Shown here in pieces: positions 53,548-61,891 of a stretch of 64,000 bases of DNA. The stretch covers positions 102,490 to 166,489 of the forward strand of contig JAPPOB010000007.1 in the NCBI GenBank assembly GCA_028818375.1, written 5' to 3'. Positions within the stretch are counted from its first letter, which is position 1. Each line of letters starts with the position of its first letter. The position numbers were made by a program, and so were the translations under genes. The stretch is from Anaerolineaceae bacterium. Lineage in GTDB: Bacteria; Chloroflexota; Anaerolineae; Aggregatilineales; Phototrophicaceae. The notes beneath the pieces were generated by a model. The model saw nothing but the letters and a program-made list of their open reading frames with translations. It did not search any database and was not told the origin of the DNA.

Positions 53548-54879
53548 TCACCCCCCGGCGACCACGTCCAGGCCCGCGAAGAGCACCATGTCCGGGTTCA
53601 GCAGCTGCCGGTCGGTCGCGCTGACGTCAACCCCGACGGTGTGCGTCCAGGGGGGTTCGCCGGTCCACAGGCGCAGCATGAGCGGATGATGGCCCGGCGG
53701 CGCGTCCGGCGGCAAATCCAGCCCCATCGTCTTGTGCACGATCGTGCCCGGCAGAAAGGCCGTCGAGGGCAGCAGCGTGCCCAGCTGGGGGTCGTCATCC
53801 TGGGCGATGGACCTGAAGTCCGGCCCCGTCAGCGCGTGTAGCGACACCAGCAGGGCCGGTTCGGACAGCGCCCGCCGCGCCTGCCAGTAGAGATGGACAC
53901 GGACCTCGTCACCAGGTGTGGCCGGCGCGCCCTCCAGCCGGTAACCCAGCAGGGCAAGGTCGCCATCGAGATATTCCACCAACACCTGCTCGCCCCCGAA
54001 GTGCAGTTGCACGGCGGGCGTCAACCACAGCCAGGTCGCGTAAGCCGCCACGGCCAGCGCGCCCGTCAGCGGCACCAGCCGGGAGACCCTCATCCAGCGC
54101 GCCGGCCGTCCCGCGCCGGACCGTTGCGACGACAGCATCCCCTGCGCCAGCAGCAAGAGGCCCCCCAGCGCCAGCGTCACGCCCGCCAGTTCCGCCATTT
54201 CCTCCAACAGGTCCCACCAAGGTTTCTGCGTGGAGAAGGCCCGGCAGCCCGCGATCAGCCAGCCAGCCCCACCGCAGTCAGAACCGACCCGAACCATGGT
54301 GTCCAGCAGCGAGTCCAGCAGGACGGCGCCGGCCGCCATCAGCGCCAGACCCGCGAGCAGCAAGCCGTATTCGCGGCGGCGGCGTGGGCTGGTGGCGAGC
54401 AAAAGCAGGAGCGGCAGGGCGACCAACAGCCCGGCCAACAGGTACAGCATGCGCCATAGCGGACGGTTCGTCTCGTGAATCAGGAAATACTCGTCAAGCG
54501 CGAGGAAGAGGAAACCGAGGCCCAGCAGGAACCAGAAAAGTCGGAAAAGCGGCGGCGGCAGCCGCCCGTCGGCATCCTTCCAGGCAAGGCCGGCGGCGAG
54601 GCCCAGGGCCGCTGCGCCCGCCATCAGCAACTGCGCCGCGGCCATGGCGACCGACAGACGATACTCGCCGCCCAGATTCAGATGCCAGCCCAGGGCGCCG
54701 CGCTGCAGGGCCACCATGCCCGGCTGCGCCAGCGCCAGCACAATCTCAAGCGCCAGGAGCAGGAGCAACAACCGGCGCACAAAAGGCGGCGGACGGACCT
54801 GCCAGAGCAGAATGAAGCCGACCGGCAGCAGGGCCAGAATCGATGCCGCCAGCAGGACAAGCAGCAGGAATTCATTCAT
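53548..54879 (-). CDS. Membrane protein with C-terminal beta-sandwich (paralog A)
   Basis: A 443-residue protein with about eight helices (to residue 295), containing LALDEYFLIHE in the third to fourth helix region and DLLEEMAELAGVTLAL later. It is followed by a soluble module of about 140 residues (LLGYRLEGAPATPGDEVRVHLYWQA ... GTIVHKTMGLDLPPDAPPGHHPL ... LRLWTGEPP). The tail resembles the beta-sandwich appended to Chloroflexota membrane glycosyltransferases. Function unknown. It lies 117 bases from its sister gene. Confidence 0.7.
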   Translation of the reverse strand: MNEFLLLVLLAASILALLPVGFILLWQVRPPPFVRRLLLLLLALEIVLALAQPGMVALQRGALGWHLNLGGEYRLSVAMAAAQLLMAGAAALGLAAGLAWKDADGRLPPPLFRLFWFLLGLGFLFLALDEYFLIHETNRPLWRMLYLLAGLLVALPLLLLLATSPRRRREYGLLLAGLALMAAGAVLLDSLLDTMVRVGSDCGGAGWLIAGCRAFSTQKPWWDLLEEMAELAGVTLALGGLLLLAQGMLSSQRSGAGRPARWMRVSRLVPLTGALAVAAYATWLWLTPAVQLHFGGEQVLVEYLDGDLALLGYRLEGAPATPGDEVRVHLYWQARRALSEPALLVSLHALTGPDFRSIAQDDDPQLGTLLPSTAFLPGTIVHKTMGLDLPPDAPPGHHPLMLRLWTGEPPWTHTVGVDVSATDRQLLNPDMVLFAGLDVVAGG

Positions 54880-54996
54880 GGTGTGGCCAGTTTACCGGCC
54901 ATGTCGCCTGTCGCGCTTTACTCCTGCGCGAAATCCCCCCCCCCGCAGCAGCAGACCGGCCGCGACCAGGCACCAGGTCACAGTGAGCTTCGGCTT

Positions 54997-56304
54997 TCAT
55001 GCGGCAACCTGCAGACCGGCGAAGAGCACCGTGTCTTCAGTCAACAGTTGAAGATTGTCGGCCCGCAACGCCTGACCCTTCAACTCACGCCAGGGGGGTT
55101 CGCCGCTCCACAGGCGCAGCGTCAACGCATGGCTGCCGCCGGGCAGGTCCTCCGGCAAGTGCAGCGGCACCGTCTTGCGCACGATCAGGCCGGGGATGAA
55201 GGCCTCGCCGTGCGCGAACTGACCGATGCGCACGTCGTCGTGCTGCGCCACGGACTCGCCCAGGTCCGGCCAGACCAGGACGTGCATGGAGAGTCGCAGT
55301 TGCGGCAAGTCCAGCGGGCGGCGCGCCTGCCAGTAGAGATGCACGTCGACACGCTCGCCGGGCCGCGCCGGGCCTTCGTCCATACGGTAACCCAGGAGCG
55401 CCAGGTCACCGTCGCGCCATTCCACCAGCACCCTCTCGGCCCGCAACCCGAGCTCCAAGGCCGGCAACAGCCACATCCAGACGGCAAAGGCCAGCAACAC
55501 CAGCGCCCCGCCGAGGGGGACGGCCGCGTCAGCCAGCTGGCTGACGACACGCCCACCGCCGGGCTCGCGGCGCGGCGTCAACAGGAGCAGCGCGCCAATG
55601 ACCAGCGTGAAACCTGCCAACTCCGACACTTCCTCCAGCATGCGCCAGAAGGGCAGGTAGAAGTCGAAAGCCTCGCAACTGTCCTGCAATACCATCCCCT
55701 CGCAGCGCAGGCCATCCTCGACAACCCCCTCCAGCAGCGCGTCCAGCAGAATGCCGCCTGCCCCCAGCAGCGCCAGACCCGTCAGCAGCAGGGCGACCAG
55801 ACGGCGCCATGACGCGACCCGCAGCATCAGGACTGGCGGCGCGACCACAAGAGCGCCGGTCAGCAGGTAGACCGTCTTCCAGGTGTCTTCATCGGCCTCG
55901 TGCAGCAGGAAAAACTCGTCCGCCGCCAGATACAGCAGCCCTGCGCCCAGCGCGAGCCAGTAGAGGCGCCGCGCGGCCGTCAGACGGGGTGAGGCGACGG
56001 TTGCATCGCCGGCTTTCAGGGCCAGGGTCAGGGAGGCGAGCGCGGCCATGACCGGCAGCGCCGCGGACAGGGCGGAGGCGAGCCGGAATTCCCCGCCCAG
56101 ATAGAGATGCCAGGACAGGATATGGCTGAGCTCCGGCAGGATGCCGGGCTGCAGCAGGCCGAGCAGGGCGGCGCCGGCCAGCAGCGCCAGCAGCAGACGC
56201 CGTATGCCGCGCTCCGGGCGGGCGCGCCACAACAGCGCCAGGCCGGCGACGAGCGTGGCCAGCAGACCGGCCAGCAGTACATGCAACTGCAGAAAGTCGT
56301 TCAT
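54997..56304 (-). CDS. Membrane protein with C-terminal beta-sandwich (paralog B)
   Basis: A 435-residue paralog of the gene at 53548: LAADEFFLLHEADED and MLEEVSELAGFTLVIGALLLL match, as does the tail LLGYRMDEGPARPGERVDVHLYWQARRPLD ... LIVRKTVPLHLPEDLPGGSHALTLRLWSGEPPW. Both have a Cys pair in the loop before the last helices (DCGGAGWLIAGC in A, RCEGMVLQDSCEAF in B), suggesting a disulfide outside the membrane. Unassigned function. Confidence 0.7.
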   Translation of the reverse strand: MNDFLQLHVLLAGLLATLVAGLALLWRARPERGIRRLLLALLAGAALLGLLQPGILPELSHILSWHLYLGGEFRLASALSAALPVMAALASLTLALKAGDATVASPRLTAARRLYWLALGAGLLYLAADEFFLLHEADEDTWKTVYLLTGALVVAPPVLMLRVASWRRLVALLLTGLALLGAGGILLDALLEGVVEDGLRCEGMVLQDSCEAFDFYLPFWRMLEEVSELAGFTLVIGALLLLTPRREPGGGRVVSQLADAAVPLGGALVLLAFAVWMWLLPALELGLRAERVLVEWRDGDLALLGYRMDEGPARPGERVDVHLYWQARRPLDLPQLRLSMHVLVWPDLGESVAQHDDVRIGQFAHGEAFIPGLIVRKTVPLHLPEDLPGGSHALTLRLWSGEPPWRELKGQALRADNLQLLTEDTVLFAGLQVAA

Positions 56305-56348
56305 CGAACCGGGGTCAAGCGCCCGTCCGGCGGCAGGACGGCGCCGCT

Positions 56349-57215
56349 TCAGGCATAGGGGTGGATGTGAGGGTTGCGCGCGGTCAGCAGGTCCGTGCAG
56401 CGCTGGCCGATCAGGGCCATGTGCGGTTGCTGCCAGGGATGCGTGTAGATATAGAAGCGCCCTTCACGCAGCGCAGCGAATGTGCATGCCGCCACTTCCG
56501 CGGGGTCCATGCCGTTTTCGATGGTGGTCGAATGCCCGGCCAGCCACTCGCGGCGGCCGGGAATCTCGATGTCGCGCTCGTCCGGTTCATGCGCGATGGC
56601 CGCCGGCCGGTTACGGCGGGCGCCCGTCAGCGCTGTGGCCACCGGCCCGGGCAGGAGCACGTGCGCCTGCAGCATGGTGTCCATGCGCGAGAGTTCCTCG
56701 TGAAGCGTCTCGCTCAGCGCCACGACCGCGTGCTTGCTGACAGTGTAAATGCCCAGGTGACCGGCGATGAGGCCGGCGATCGAGGCCGTGTTAACGATGT
56801 GCGCCGGCTCGTTTTGTTCCAGCAGCCGGGGCGCGAAGACATGCACGCCGTGGATCACGCCCCAGAGGTTCACGCCCAGCAGCCACTGCCAGTTGGCGAG
56901 CGTGCCCGCCAGTACGCTGCCCGCCACCGCCGAGCCCACGCCGGCGTTGTTGCAGAGCAGGTGTACGCCACCGAAGCGCGCCCAGGCCCTTTCGGCCAGC
57001 GCCTCCACGTCTTCGAGGCGCGAGACGTCCGTGCGCAGCGGCAATACCTCGGCGCCGCCCGCGCGCAGTTCAGCCGCGGCCGCGTCCAGCGCAGCCTGCT
57101 CGACGTCGGCCAGCACCAGGCGCATGCCCTCCGCCGCCGCCCGCCGCGCCAGCGCCAGGCCGATGCCGCTGGCGCCGCCAGTGATGACCGCGACCTTTCC
57201 CTCGAATTCCTGCAT
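56349..57215 (-). CDS. SDR-family oxidoreductase
   Basis: A 288-residue classical SDR. Motifs TGGASGIGLALA, LCNNAGVGSAV, the Ser in NTASIAGL and YTVSK (Tyr-Lys). The C-terminus is longer than usual and ends YIYTHPWQQPHMALIGQRC. This tail layout occurs in SDRs acting on lipophilic or steroid-like substrates; substrate unknown. The start ATG 57213-57215 lacks a strong ribosome site. Confidence 0.85.
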   Translation of the reverse strand: MQEFEGKVAVITGGASGIGLALARRAAAEGMRLVLADVEQAALDAAAAELRAGGAEVLPLRTDVSRLEDVEALAERAWARFGGVHLLCNNAGVGSAVAGSVLAGTLANWQWLLGVNLWGVIHGVHVFAPRLLEQNEPAHIVNTASIAGLIAGHLGIYTVSKHAVVALSETLHEELSRMDTMLQAHVLLPGPVATALTGARRNRPAAIAHEPDERDIEIPGRREWLAGHSTTIENGMDPAEVAACTFAALREGRFYIYTHPWQQPHMALIGQRCTDLLTARNPHIHPYA

Positions 57216-57254
57216 GCGCTACACTCCCCGCCCCTTCACTCAGCACAGCGCCTT

Positions 57255-58226
57255 TCACTGCGTCGCCAGCGCCCGCAATCCGTCCACCACGCGGCCATGA
57301 ATGTTGGGGTTGGCGGCGATGACGCCCTTGTTGCGCGCCAGTGTTGGCCCCTGGGAGAAATCCAGCGCCGAGCCGTCCAGATCGCTGACGATGCCGCCGG
57401 CGGCCTGCACCAGGGCCGTGCCCGCCGCGTGGTCCCAGATGCGGTGCGCCCCGCGGCCCGGCAGGGTCTGACGCAGGTAAAGGTCCGCCTGCCCCGCCGC
57501 CACGCGGCCATATTTCTCCTGGCTGTCGATGCGTTCAATGCGCGCGGCAGCCAGGCCCGCTGTCTCGCAGACCTGCTGCATGCGCGAATGGCTGGTGTGC
57601 GCGGGCTCGAAGCTCTCCATTAACAGCATGTCGGCCGGCTCGCGGCGCCGCGAGACCTGCAGTTGAGACGCCGCGCCGCCCGCCAGCGGCTCCATCAGCG
57701 CCACACCGGCCCGGGTATACAGCAGCCGACCTGCGCCCGGCCAACCCGGCGCGGCCAACAGGCCGGCAACGACCTGACGACTGGCGTCCAGCAGGCCCAC
57801 GGCGATCACGTAGTGGCGCGACGCGATGAAACCCTTCGTGCCGTCGATCGGGTCGATGACCCAGGTGCGTTCCGCCTCGCGACTATGGTCCTGGTCCAGC
57901 CAGACGCAGAGCTGCGCCTCGCTGACTTCCTCGCCGAGCGCGGCGCTGACCTGTCGCCGCACCTCCTCGCGTTCCCCCGTGTCGATGAGCTGCAGGAACT
58001 CGTCGCCGCCCTCCTCGGCGATGATGGCATCGTCCGGGAACAGGCGGCGGATCGCGCGGCAGAGGATGGCCTGGGCGCCGTAGTCGGCAATGGTGACGGG
58101 TTCGTGACCCTCCTTGCGCCGGACGGCGTCGTCCTGACTGGCGGAGCGAATGTGGACGCGCTGCACCCTCTGGCACAGGGAAGCCGCCTGTCGCGCGGCT
58201 GGCAAGAGTCGCTGAAGAACATCCAT
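57255..58226 (-). CDS. 3'(2'),5'-bisphosphate nucleotidase / IMPase-family phosphatase
   Basis: 323 residues from ATG 58224-58226. EEGGDEFL (first metal Glu), WVIDPIDGTKGF (DPIDGT) and IWDHAAGTALVQAAGG (WDxAAG) are the three Li+-sensitive phosphatase motifs. The longer length and TKGFIASRHYVIAVGLLD favour the CysQ/HAL2-type nucleotidase that clears PAP after sulfate activation, as compared with inositol monophosphatase. Neighbours give no pathway link. Confidence 0.85.
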   Translation of the reverse strand: MDVLQRLLPAARQAASLCQRVQRVHIRSASQDDAVRRKEGHEPVTIADYGAQAILCRAIRRLFPDDAIIAEEGGDEFLQLIDTGEREEVRRQVSAALGEEVSEAQLCVWLDQDHSREAERTWVIDPIDGTKGFIASRHYVIAVGLLDASRQVVAGLLAAPGWPGAGRLLYTRAGVALMEPLAGGAASQLQVSRRREPADMLLMESFEPAHTSHSRMQQVCETAGLAAARIERIDSQEKYGRVAAGQADLYLRQTLPGRGAHRIWDHAAGTALVQAAGGIVSDLDGSALDFSQGPTLARNKGVIAANPNIHGRVVDGLRALATQ

Positions 58227-58253
58227 GGGGCTTCCTGTCACCGAATGCGGGCG

Positions 58254-59135
58254 TCAGGGGCGGAGTATAACAGAGCCGCCCTGGCGCCGGAGCGGCAGGG
58301 GCACGCGCTGCAGGTCCCGGCCGTTGAGGACCGGTCCGTCATAGCCCTCGCGGACCTCGTCCGGCAGGGTGTCGCAGTTGCCGCCCCAGCTGAGCTGGTG
58401 CACCAGCAGCAGCAGGCCGGGCCGGACGCGGCGGGCCAGGGCCGCCAGTTCGCTGGCGGAGGTGTGCACGCTGCCATGGTAGCGCTGCCAAGCCGGCGTC
58501 AGTGCAGCGAAGGACCGCGCCGAATAGACCTCGTGCACCAGGATATCGCAGCCACGCGCGGCTGCCTCAATGCCGGCGCAGGGCGCCGTATCGCCGGAGA
58601 CGACGATGCAGCCCTCCGCCGTCTCGAAGCGGTAGGCCCAGGCGGGCCAGGAGCCGTGCTCGACGCGAAAGGCCCTGACCTCGACCCGTTCGTCCTGAAA
58701 GACCGTGCCCGGCGTGCCGAACTCCCGCGCCAGCAATCGCTGTCCCCCGTCGTTGGCCGGTTCCAGACCCTCCAGCCGTTCCCGCACGTCCTCACGCCAG
58801 GCCGCGCCCACGCCACCCGCCAGCGCGGCCAGGCCGAGTGGGCCGTAGACCGTCAGCGGGTCGCGTCGGCCCAGAGTCCAGGGGGTCAGCAGGAGATCGG
58901 GCAGGCCAGCCGTGTGGTCGTGGTGCAAATGGGTCAGGAAGGCAAGGCGCAGCTGCCGCGGCGCCAGCGCCTCAATGCCCTGCTCACGCCAGGCGCGCAG
59001 GGCGCGGCGTACGACGCCGGGGCCGAAGTCCACCAGGTAGGAATGGCCGTCGACCACGACGGCCAGCGCCGACCCGTGGCGGTCGGCTTCGGCGTTGGGC
59101 GTGCCGGTGCCCAGCAAGACCAGTTCAGTGGCCAT
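58254..59135 (-). CDS. Metallo-beta-lactamase-fold hydrolase (RNase Z-like)
   Basis: 293 residues from ATG 59133-59135. LVLLGTGTPN is the RNase Z/arylsulfatase-type N-terminus. HLHHDHTAGLPDLLL is the zinc motif, VVSGDTAPC gives the bridging Asp, and a downstream HEVYS and LLLVHQLSW supply further His ligands. It may process tRNA 3' ends (a tRNA gene is 64 bases away) or be a hydrolase of unknown ester. Neither can be decided; the missing exosite arm argues against a true RNase Z. Confidence 0.75.
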   Translation of the reverse strand: MATELVLLGTGTPNAEADRHGSALAVVVDGHSYLVDFGPGVVRRALRAWREQGIEALAPRQLRLAFLTHLHHDHTAGLPDLLLTPWTLGRRDPLTVYGPLGLAALAGGVGAAWREDVRERLEGLEPANDGGQRLLAREFGTPGTVFQDERVEVRAFRVEHGSWPAWAYRFETAEGCIVVSGDTAPCAGIEAAARGCDILVHEVYSARSFAALTPAWQRYHGSVHTSASELAALARRVRPGLLLLVHQLSWGGNCDTLPDEVREGYDGPVLNGRDLQRVPLPLRRQGGSVILRP

Positions 59136-59169
59136 GGAATGCCGTTGCCGCCCGCTGCAGGAATACACA

Positions 59170-59194
59170 ACGACCGGCGGATCTGCCGGTCGTC
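59170..59194 (-). terminator. Hairpin after the tRNA gene
   Basis: On the minus strand CGACCGGC pairs with GCCGGTCG (six-base loop), followed by TTGTGTATT. It lies eight bases past the tRNA 3' end and ends transcription before the MBL gene. Confidence 0.6.
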
Positions 59195-59199
59195 ATCTG

Positions 59200-59273
59200 C
59201 GTGCCTGGAGGGATTCGAACCCCCGACCTATGGTTCCGTAGACCATCGCTCTAATCCACTGAGCTACAGGCAC
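59200..59273 (-). tRNA. tRNA-Arg (ACG)
   Basis: The minus strand reads GTGCCTGTAGCTCAGTGGAT and on to GGTTCGAATCCCTCCAGGCAC plus a discriminator G. Acceptor GTGCCTG/CAGGCAC is perfect. The anticodon arm ATGGT-CTACGGA-ACCAT has anticodon ACG (arginine, CGU; A34 becomes inosine). No CCA is encoded. Confidence 0.95.
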
Positions 59274-59339
59274 CCGCGCTTCATGGTGGCACAGGCAGTA
59301 CGGACTGTCAAGCCCGCGGCGGCCCGGCGGCTTTACAGT

Positions 59340-60224
59340 TCAGGCGTCGGCGAGGACCGCGCCCTCCGGCACGCTGACCTCGACGTCGCCACCGTAGCGC
59401 ATGTTGTCAAAGGCGATCGTCAGGCTGACTTCGGTCGTTTGCGCCTGGGCGCCCCCGCCCAGCGCAGCCGCGTCAATGGCCAGCCCCAGGTTCAGGCCCA
59501 TCGCGCGCATCAGGCCGCTGTCCAGTTCGACCATCGATTCAATCGTCAGCAGCAGATCCTGCAGCAGCATGCCCAGCATGGGCCCCATGGCGGCCAGGCT
59601 GTCGTCCTGCGTCACGTCGCCGGCCACCGTCATCAGGTCGTTGAAGGCCGGCGAGCGCAGCCAGGCGCCCATGTCGACCTCGATCAGGATTGTCGCCATG
59701 CCGTCGGCTTCCGAGCGGACGCCGCTGCTGAAGGCGTCAAGACCAAGGGATTCCAGCCAGCCGAGGACATCGACGGCCTGGGCGCCGGCGATCTCGCTGG
59801 TGTCGGCGGGCAGGCCGGCATCTGCAAGACCCTCTTCCAGCGGCATCACCTGCCAGCCGTCCTTTTCGTTCATTAGCAGATACAAAATGTTGTCCACCAG
59901 GCGCAGACGCAGGATGGCCGGCGTGGCTTCCAGCTCACCCGCGCTGGACGCGCCTTCCAGGTCCACCGTCATCAGGGGCAGGCCCATGGCGTCCACGCCA
60001 ACGGCGCCGGAACCGGCGAGGTCGACACCCATCGCCAGGGTCGGGTCGCCCGCCACGCTGGCGTTAAGGCTGATATCAAAATGCAGCGTGTCCGCGTCCA
60101 GTCCGGAAGCGTTCAACAGGGCGATGTCGTCTTCATTGAGGCCATCAATGGCCATTTGGGCCTGGGCCAGCACAGCGCCCGCCAGCAAAAGCAATACGCT
60201 TGACAGAATGGCAAATTGACGCAT
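59340..60224 (-). CDS. Secreted lipid-binding-like protein
   Basis: 294 residues from ATG 60222-60224 (GGGAGCAG upstream). The signal peptide is RQFAILSSVLLLLAGAVLAQAQ with likely cleavage after AQA. The mature part is acidic with alternating hydrophobic strands (DTLHFDISLNASVAGDPTLAMGVDLAGSGAVGVD) and an ILRLRLVDNILYLLMNEKDGW segment. This layout recalls LppX/LprG/LolA-like beta-barrel halves that ferry lipids, but no sequence motif proves it. Monocistronic and divergent from a lipoprotein gene. Confidence 0.65.
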   Translation of the reverse strand: MRQFAILSSVLLLLAGAVLAQAQMAIDGLNEDDIALLNASGLDADTLHFDISLNASVAGDPTLAMGVDLAGSGAVGVDAMGLPLMTVDLEGASSAGELEATPAILRLRLVDNILYLLMNEKDGWQVMPLEEGLADAGLPADTSEIAGAQAVDVLGWLESLGLDAFSSGVRSEADGMATILIEVDMGAWLRSPAFNDLMTVAGDVTQDDSLAAMGPMLGMLLQDLLLTIESMVELDSGLMRAMGLNLGLAIDAAALGGGAQAQTTEVSLTIAFDNMRYGGDVEVSVPEGAVLADA

Positions 60225-60370
60225 GTTGACTGCTCCCGATTTCACGCAGGGGATTTGTTGATGATGCCAGTGTATTGTGCTGCCCGGGGACTGTCAACCA
60301 GCCCCGACGCTGTGGGCCCCTGCCGATGGCTGCGTTGCGATGAGTCCGCATACTTGCTATGCTGGCGCGC

Positions 60371-61354
60371 ATGACAAGGAACGCTCCACGTCGGCTTTGG
60401 CTGCTGCCGGCAATCCTGTTGGTGGCGGCAGCCTGCAGCGCCCTGGAACCCCAGGCGGCGCCACCCACGGTGACGTTGGTGCCGCGCTCCACGGCGACGC
60501 CCCTTCCTTCAGAGACGCCGCCGCCCGCGCCGACGCAGACACCCGGCGCAACCCTGACCCCGGAACCCAGCGAGACCCCCCCGCCCAGCCCCACGCCCGC
60601 CCGCAGCGGCCTGATCGACGCCGTGCGCTCGGTCAACCTGCGCTCCGGCCCGGGCGTGAGTTATGGCGCCCTGGCGGCGCTGCAGCCGGGCGAACGCGTC
60701 ATTCTGCTGGCGCAGGACGAGGACGCCAGCTGGCAACAGGTGCAACTGGCCGATAGCCGGGTCGGCTGGGTCGCCGCCAGCCTGATCGTCGAGGCCGGGG
60801 AACCTGCCGGCGAGCTGCCCGTGATTGACGTTGAGTCCGTCCGGGCGACCGCCACCGCCATCGCCGCCGGCGACTCTGCCCTCGCCGAATCCGCCGCGGT
60901 GGCTGCCGAAGGGCCCGGTGAGACGGCGGGCGGCGGCGCCCTGCGCACCGGCGTGGATGTGCTGGCCTACTGCGATGACGCCGAACACGGCTTCCCGCCG
61001 CCAGAAAGTCTGGTCGCCGGCTCGACCATCGATGTCTGGTGGACCTGGTTTGCCAGCACCCGGGCGCAGGTCGAGGACCATTTGGCCCACGCCATCTACG
61101 AAGTCACGGTGGACGGGGAACCGCTCAACGACTGGCGCGACTACCGTCTGCCGCCCGAACGCAACGATGACGGCAATACCTACGTCTACTGGTACGTGCG
61201 TTATGGCCCGCTGGAGGCCGGCGACCATCGCATTACGTATCGGCTGACCTGGAGTGAGGCCATCAGTGATGGCTACCGTCGCTTCGGCCCGGGCACCGAC
61301 ACCACGCAGGAATCCGGCAGCTGCAGCTTCCGCGTGCTGCCCGCCGGGGGCTAG
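60371..61354 (+). CDS. Lipoprotein with Pro/Thr linker and SH3b domain
   Basis: 327 residues from ATG 60371. Lipobox region ILLVAAACS (Cys22). A 55-residue Pro/Thr/Ser linker follows (TLVPRSTATPLPSETPPPAP...). Then comes a bacterial SH3 domain (VRSVNLRSGPGVSYGALAALQPGERVILLAQD..WQQVQLADSRVGWV). A C-terminal domain with two Cys (LAYCDDAEHGFPPP ... SGSCSFRVL) and DVWWTWFAST follows. It is a wall- or sugar-binding envelope protein; the C-terminal domain is unknown. No ribosome site of strength is seen. Confidence 0.75.
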   Translation: MTRNAPRRLWLLPAILLVAAACSALEPQAAPPTVTLVPRSTATPLPSETPPPAPTQTPGATLTPEPSETPPPSPTPARSGLIDAVRSVNLRSGPGVSYGALAALQPGERVILLAQDEDASWQQVQLADSRVGWVAASLIVEAGEPAGELPVIDVESVRATATAIAAGDSALAESAAVAAEGPGETAGGGALRTGVDVLAYCDDAEHGFPPPESLVAGSTIDVWWTWFASTRAQVEDHLAHAIYEVTVDGEPLNDWRDYRLPPERNDDGNTYVYWYVRYGPLEAGDHRITYRLTWSEAISDGYRRFGPGTDTTQESGSCSFRVLPAGG

Positions 61355-61366
61355 ACGCGCGTCCGG

Positions 61367-61687
61367 CTAGAACTGAAAGCCCTTGCGAAAGGGCAGGATC
61401 TTGCGCTCGTAGTCCGATGTCAGTTCCTGCAGACGCGTCTCCATGGCCTCGAAGCGCGGGCTGGACGCCAGTTCGAGCAGGTTTTCCTCGCTCTCGGTCA
61501 CAAACTCCAGTTGCCGCACGGGGTATTCGCCCCAGGCGACGTGCCAGACGCGAAACAGATAGACGCCCATCGTCTCCAGCTCCGGCACAAACTCCTTCAG
61601 GACAAAATGGTAATAGGTCTTCACCTGCTCCGGGCGAATGTCGTAGGTCAGCAGCAACTTGTAACCGGGAATGATGGTTGCGGGCAT
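61367..61687 (-). CDS. Small conserved protein, ferredoxin-like fold (NIPSNAP-like)
   Basis: 106 residues from ATG 61685-61687. YKLLLTYDIRPEQVKTYYHFV, FVPELETMGVYLFRVWHVAWGEYPVRQLEFV and the acidic helix ESEENLLELASSPRFEAMETRLQEL give a beta-alpha-beta dimeric-barrel-like pattern as in NIPSNAP or monooxygenase-like small proteins. The frame runs open upstream without support. A TAGAAT hexamer (minus strand, 61716-61721) would be its -10 box. The 204-base region to the next gene is otherwise empty. Confidence 0.7.
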   Translation of the reverse strand: MPATIIPGYKLLLTYDIRPEQVKTYYHFVLKEFVPELETMGVYLFRVWHVAWGEYPVRQLEFVTESEENLLELASSPRFEAMETRLQELTSDYERKILPFRKGFQF

Positions 61688-61715
61688 GACGGCGTCCGTC
61701 GTTGAACCTGCCACC

Positions 61716-61721
61716 ATTCTA
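61716..61721 (-). promoter_or_regulatory. -10 box of the NIPSNAP-like gene
   Basis: TAGAAT on the minus strand, 28 bases upstream of the ATG, so transcription would start about 20 bases before the start codon. Confidence 0.4.
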
Positions 61722-61891
61722 GCACGATGGTCGCCGGGTCGCGTCCCCGCCCCGCCGATGACAGGCGCGGCCAGGATCGTATCTGTCCCGAATTGGCCAG
61801 GGCGCTCTGGCGCGACGGCCAGGGCGCCGTGCTTGACGCGCCTGACCGAATGCGTCAGGATTACGCGGCCTGAACGCGCCGGGAGTTGACC

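Noticed and set aside
58254..59135. True RNase Z for the adjacent tRNA
   Set aside because: Proximity to a tRNA gene is not evidence, and the flexible exosite arm typical of RNase Z is not seen.
57663..59876. Long plus-strand open frame across the phosphatase, MBL gene, tRNA and secreted protein
   Set aside because: It runs through a tRNA on the other strand and several well-supported genes; no motifs.
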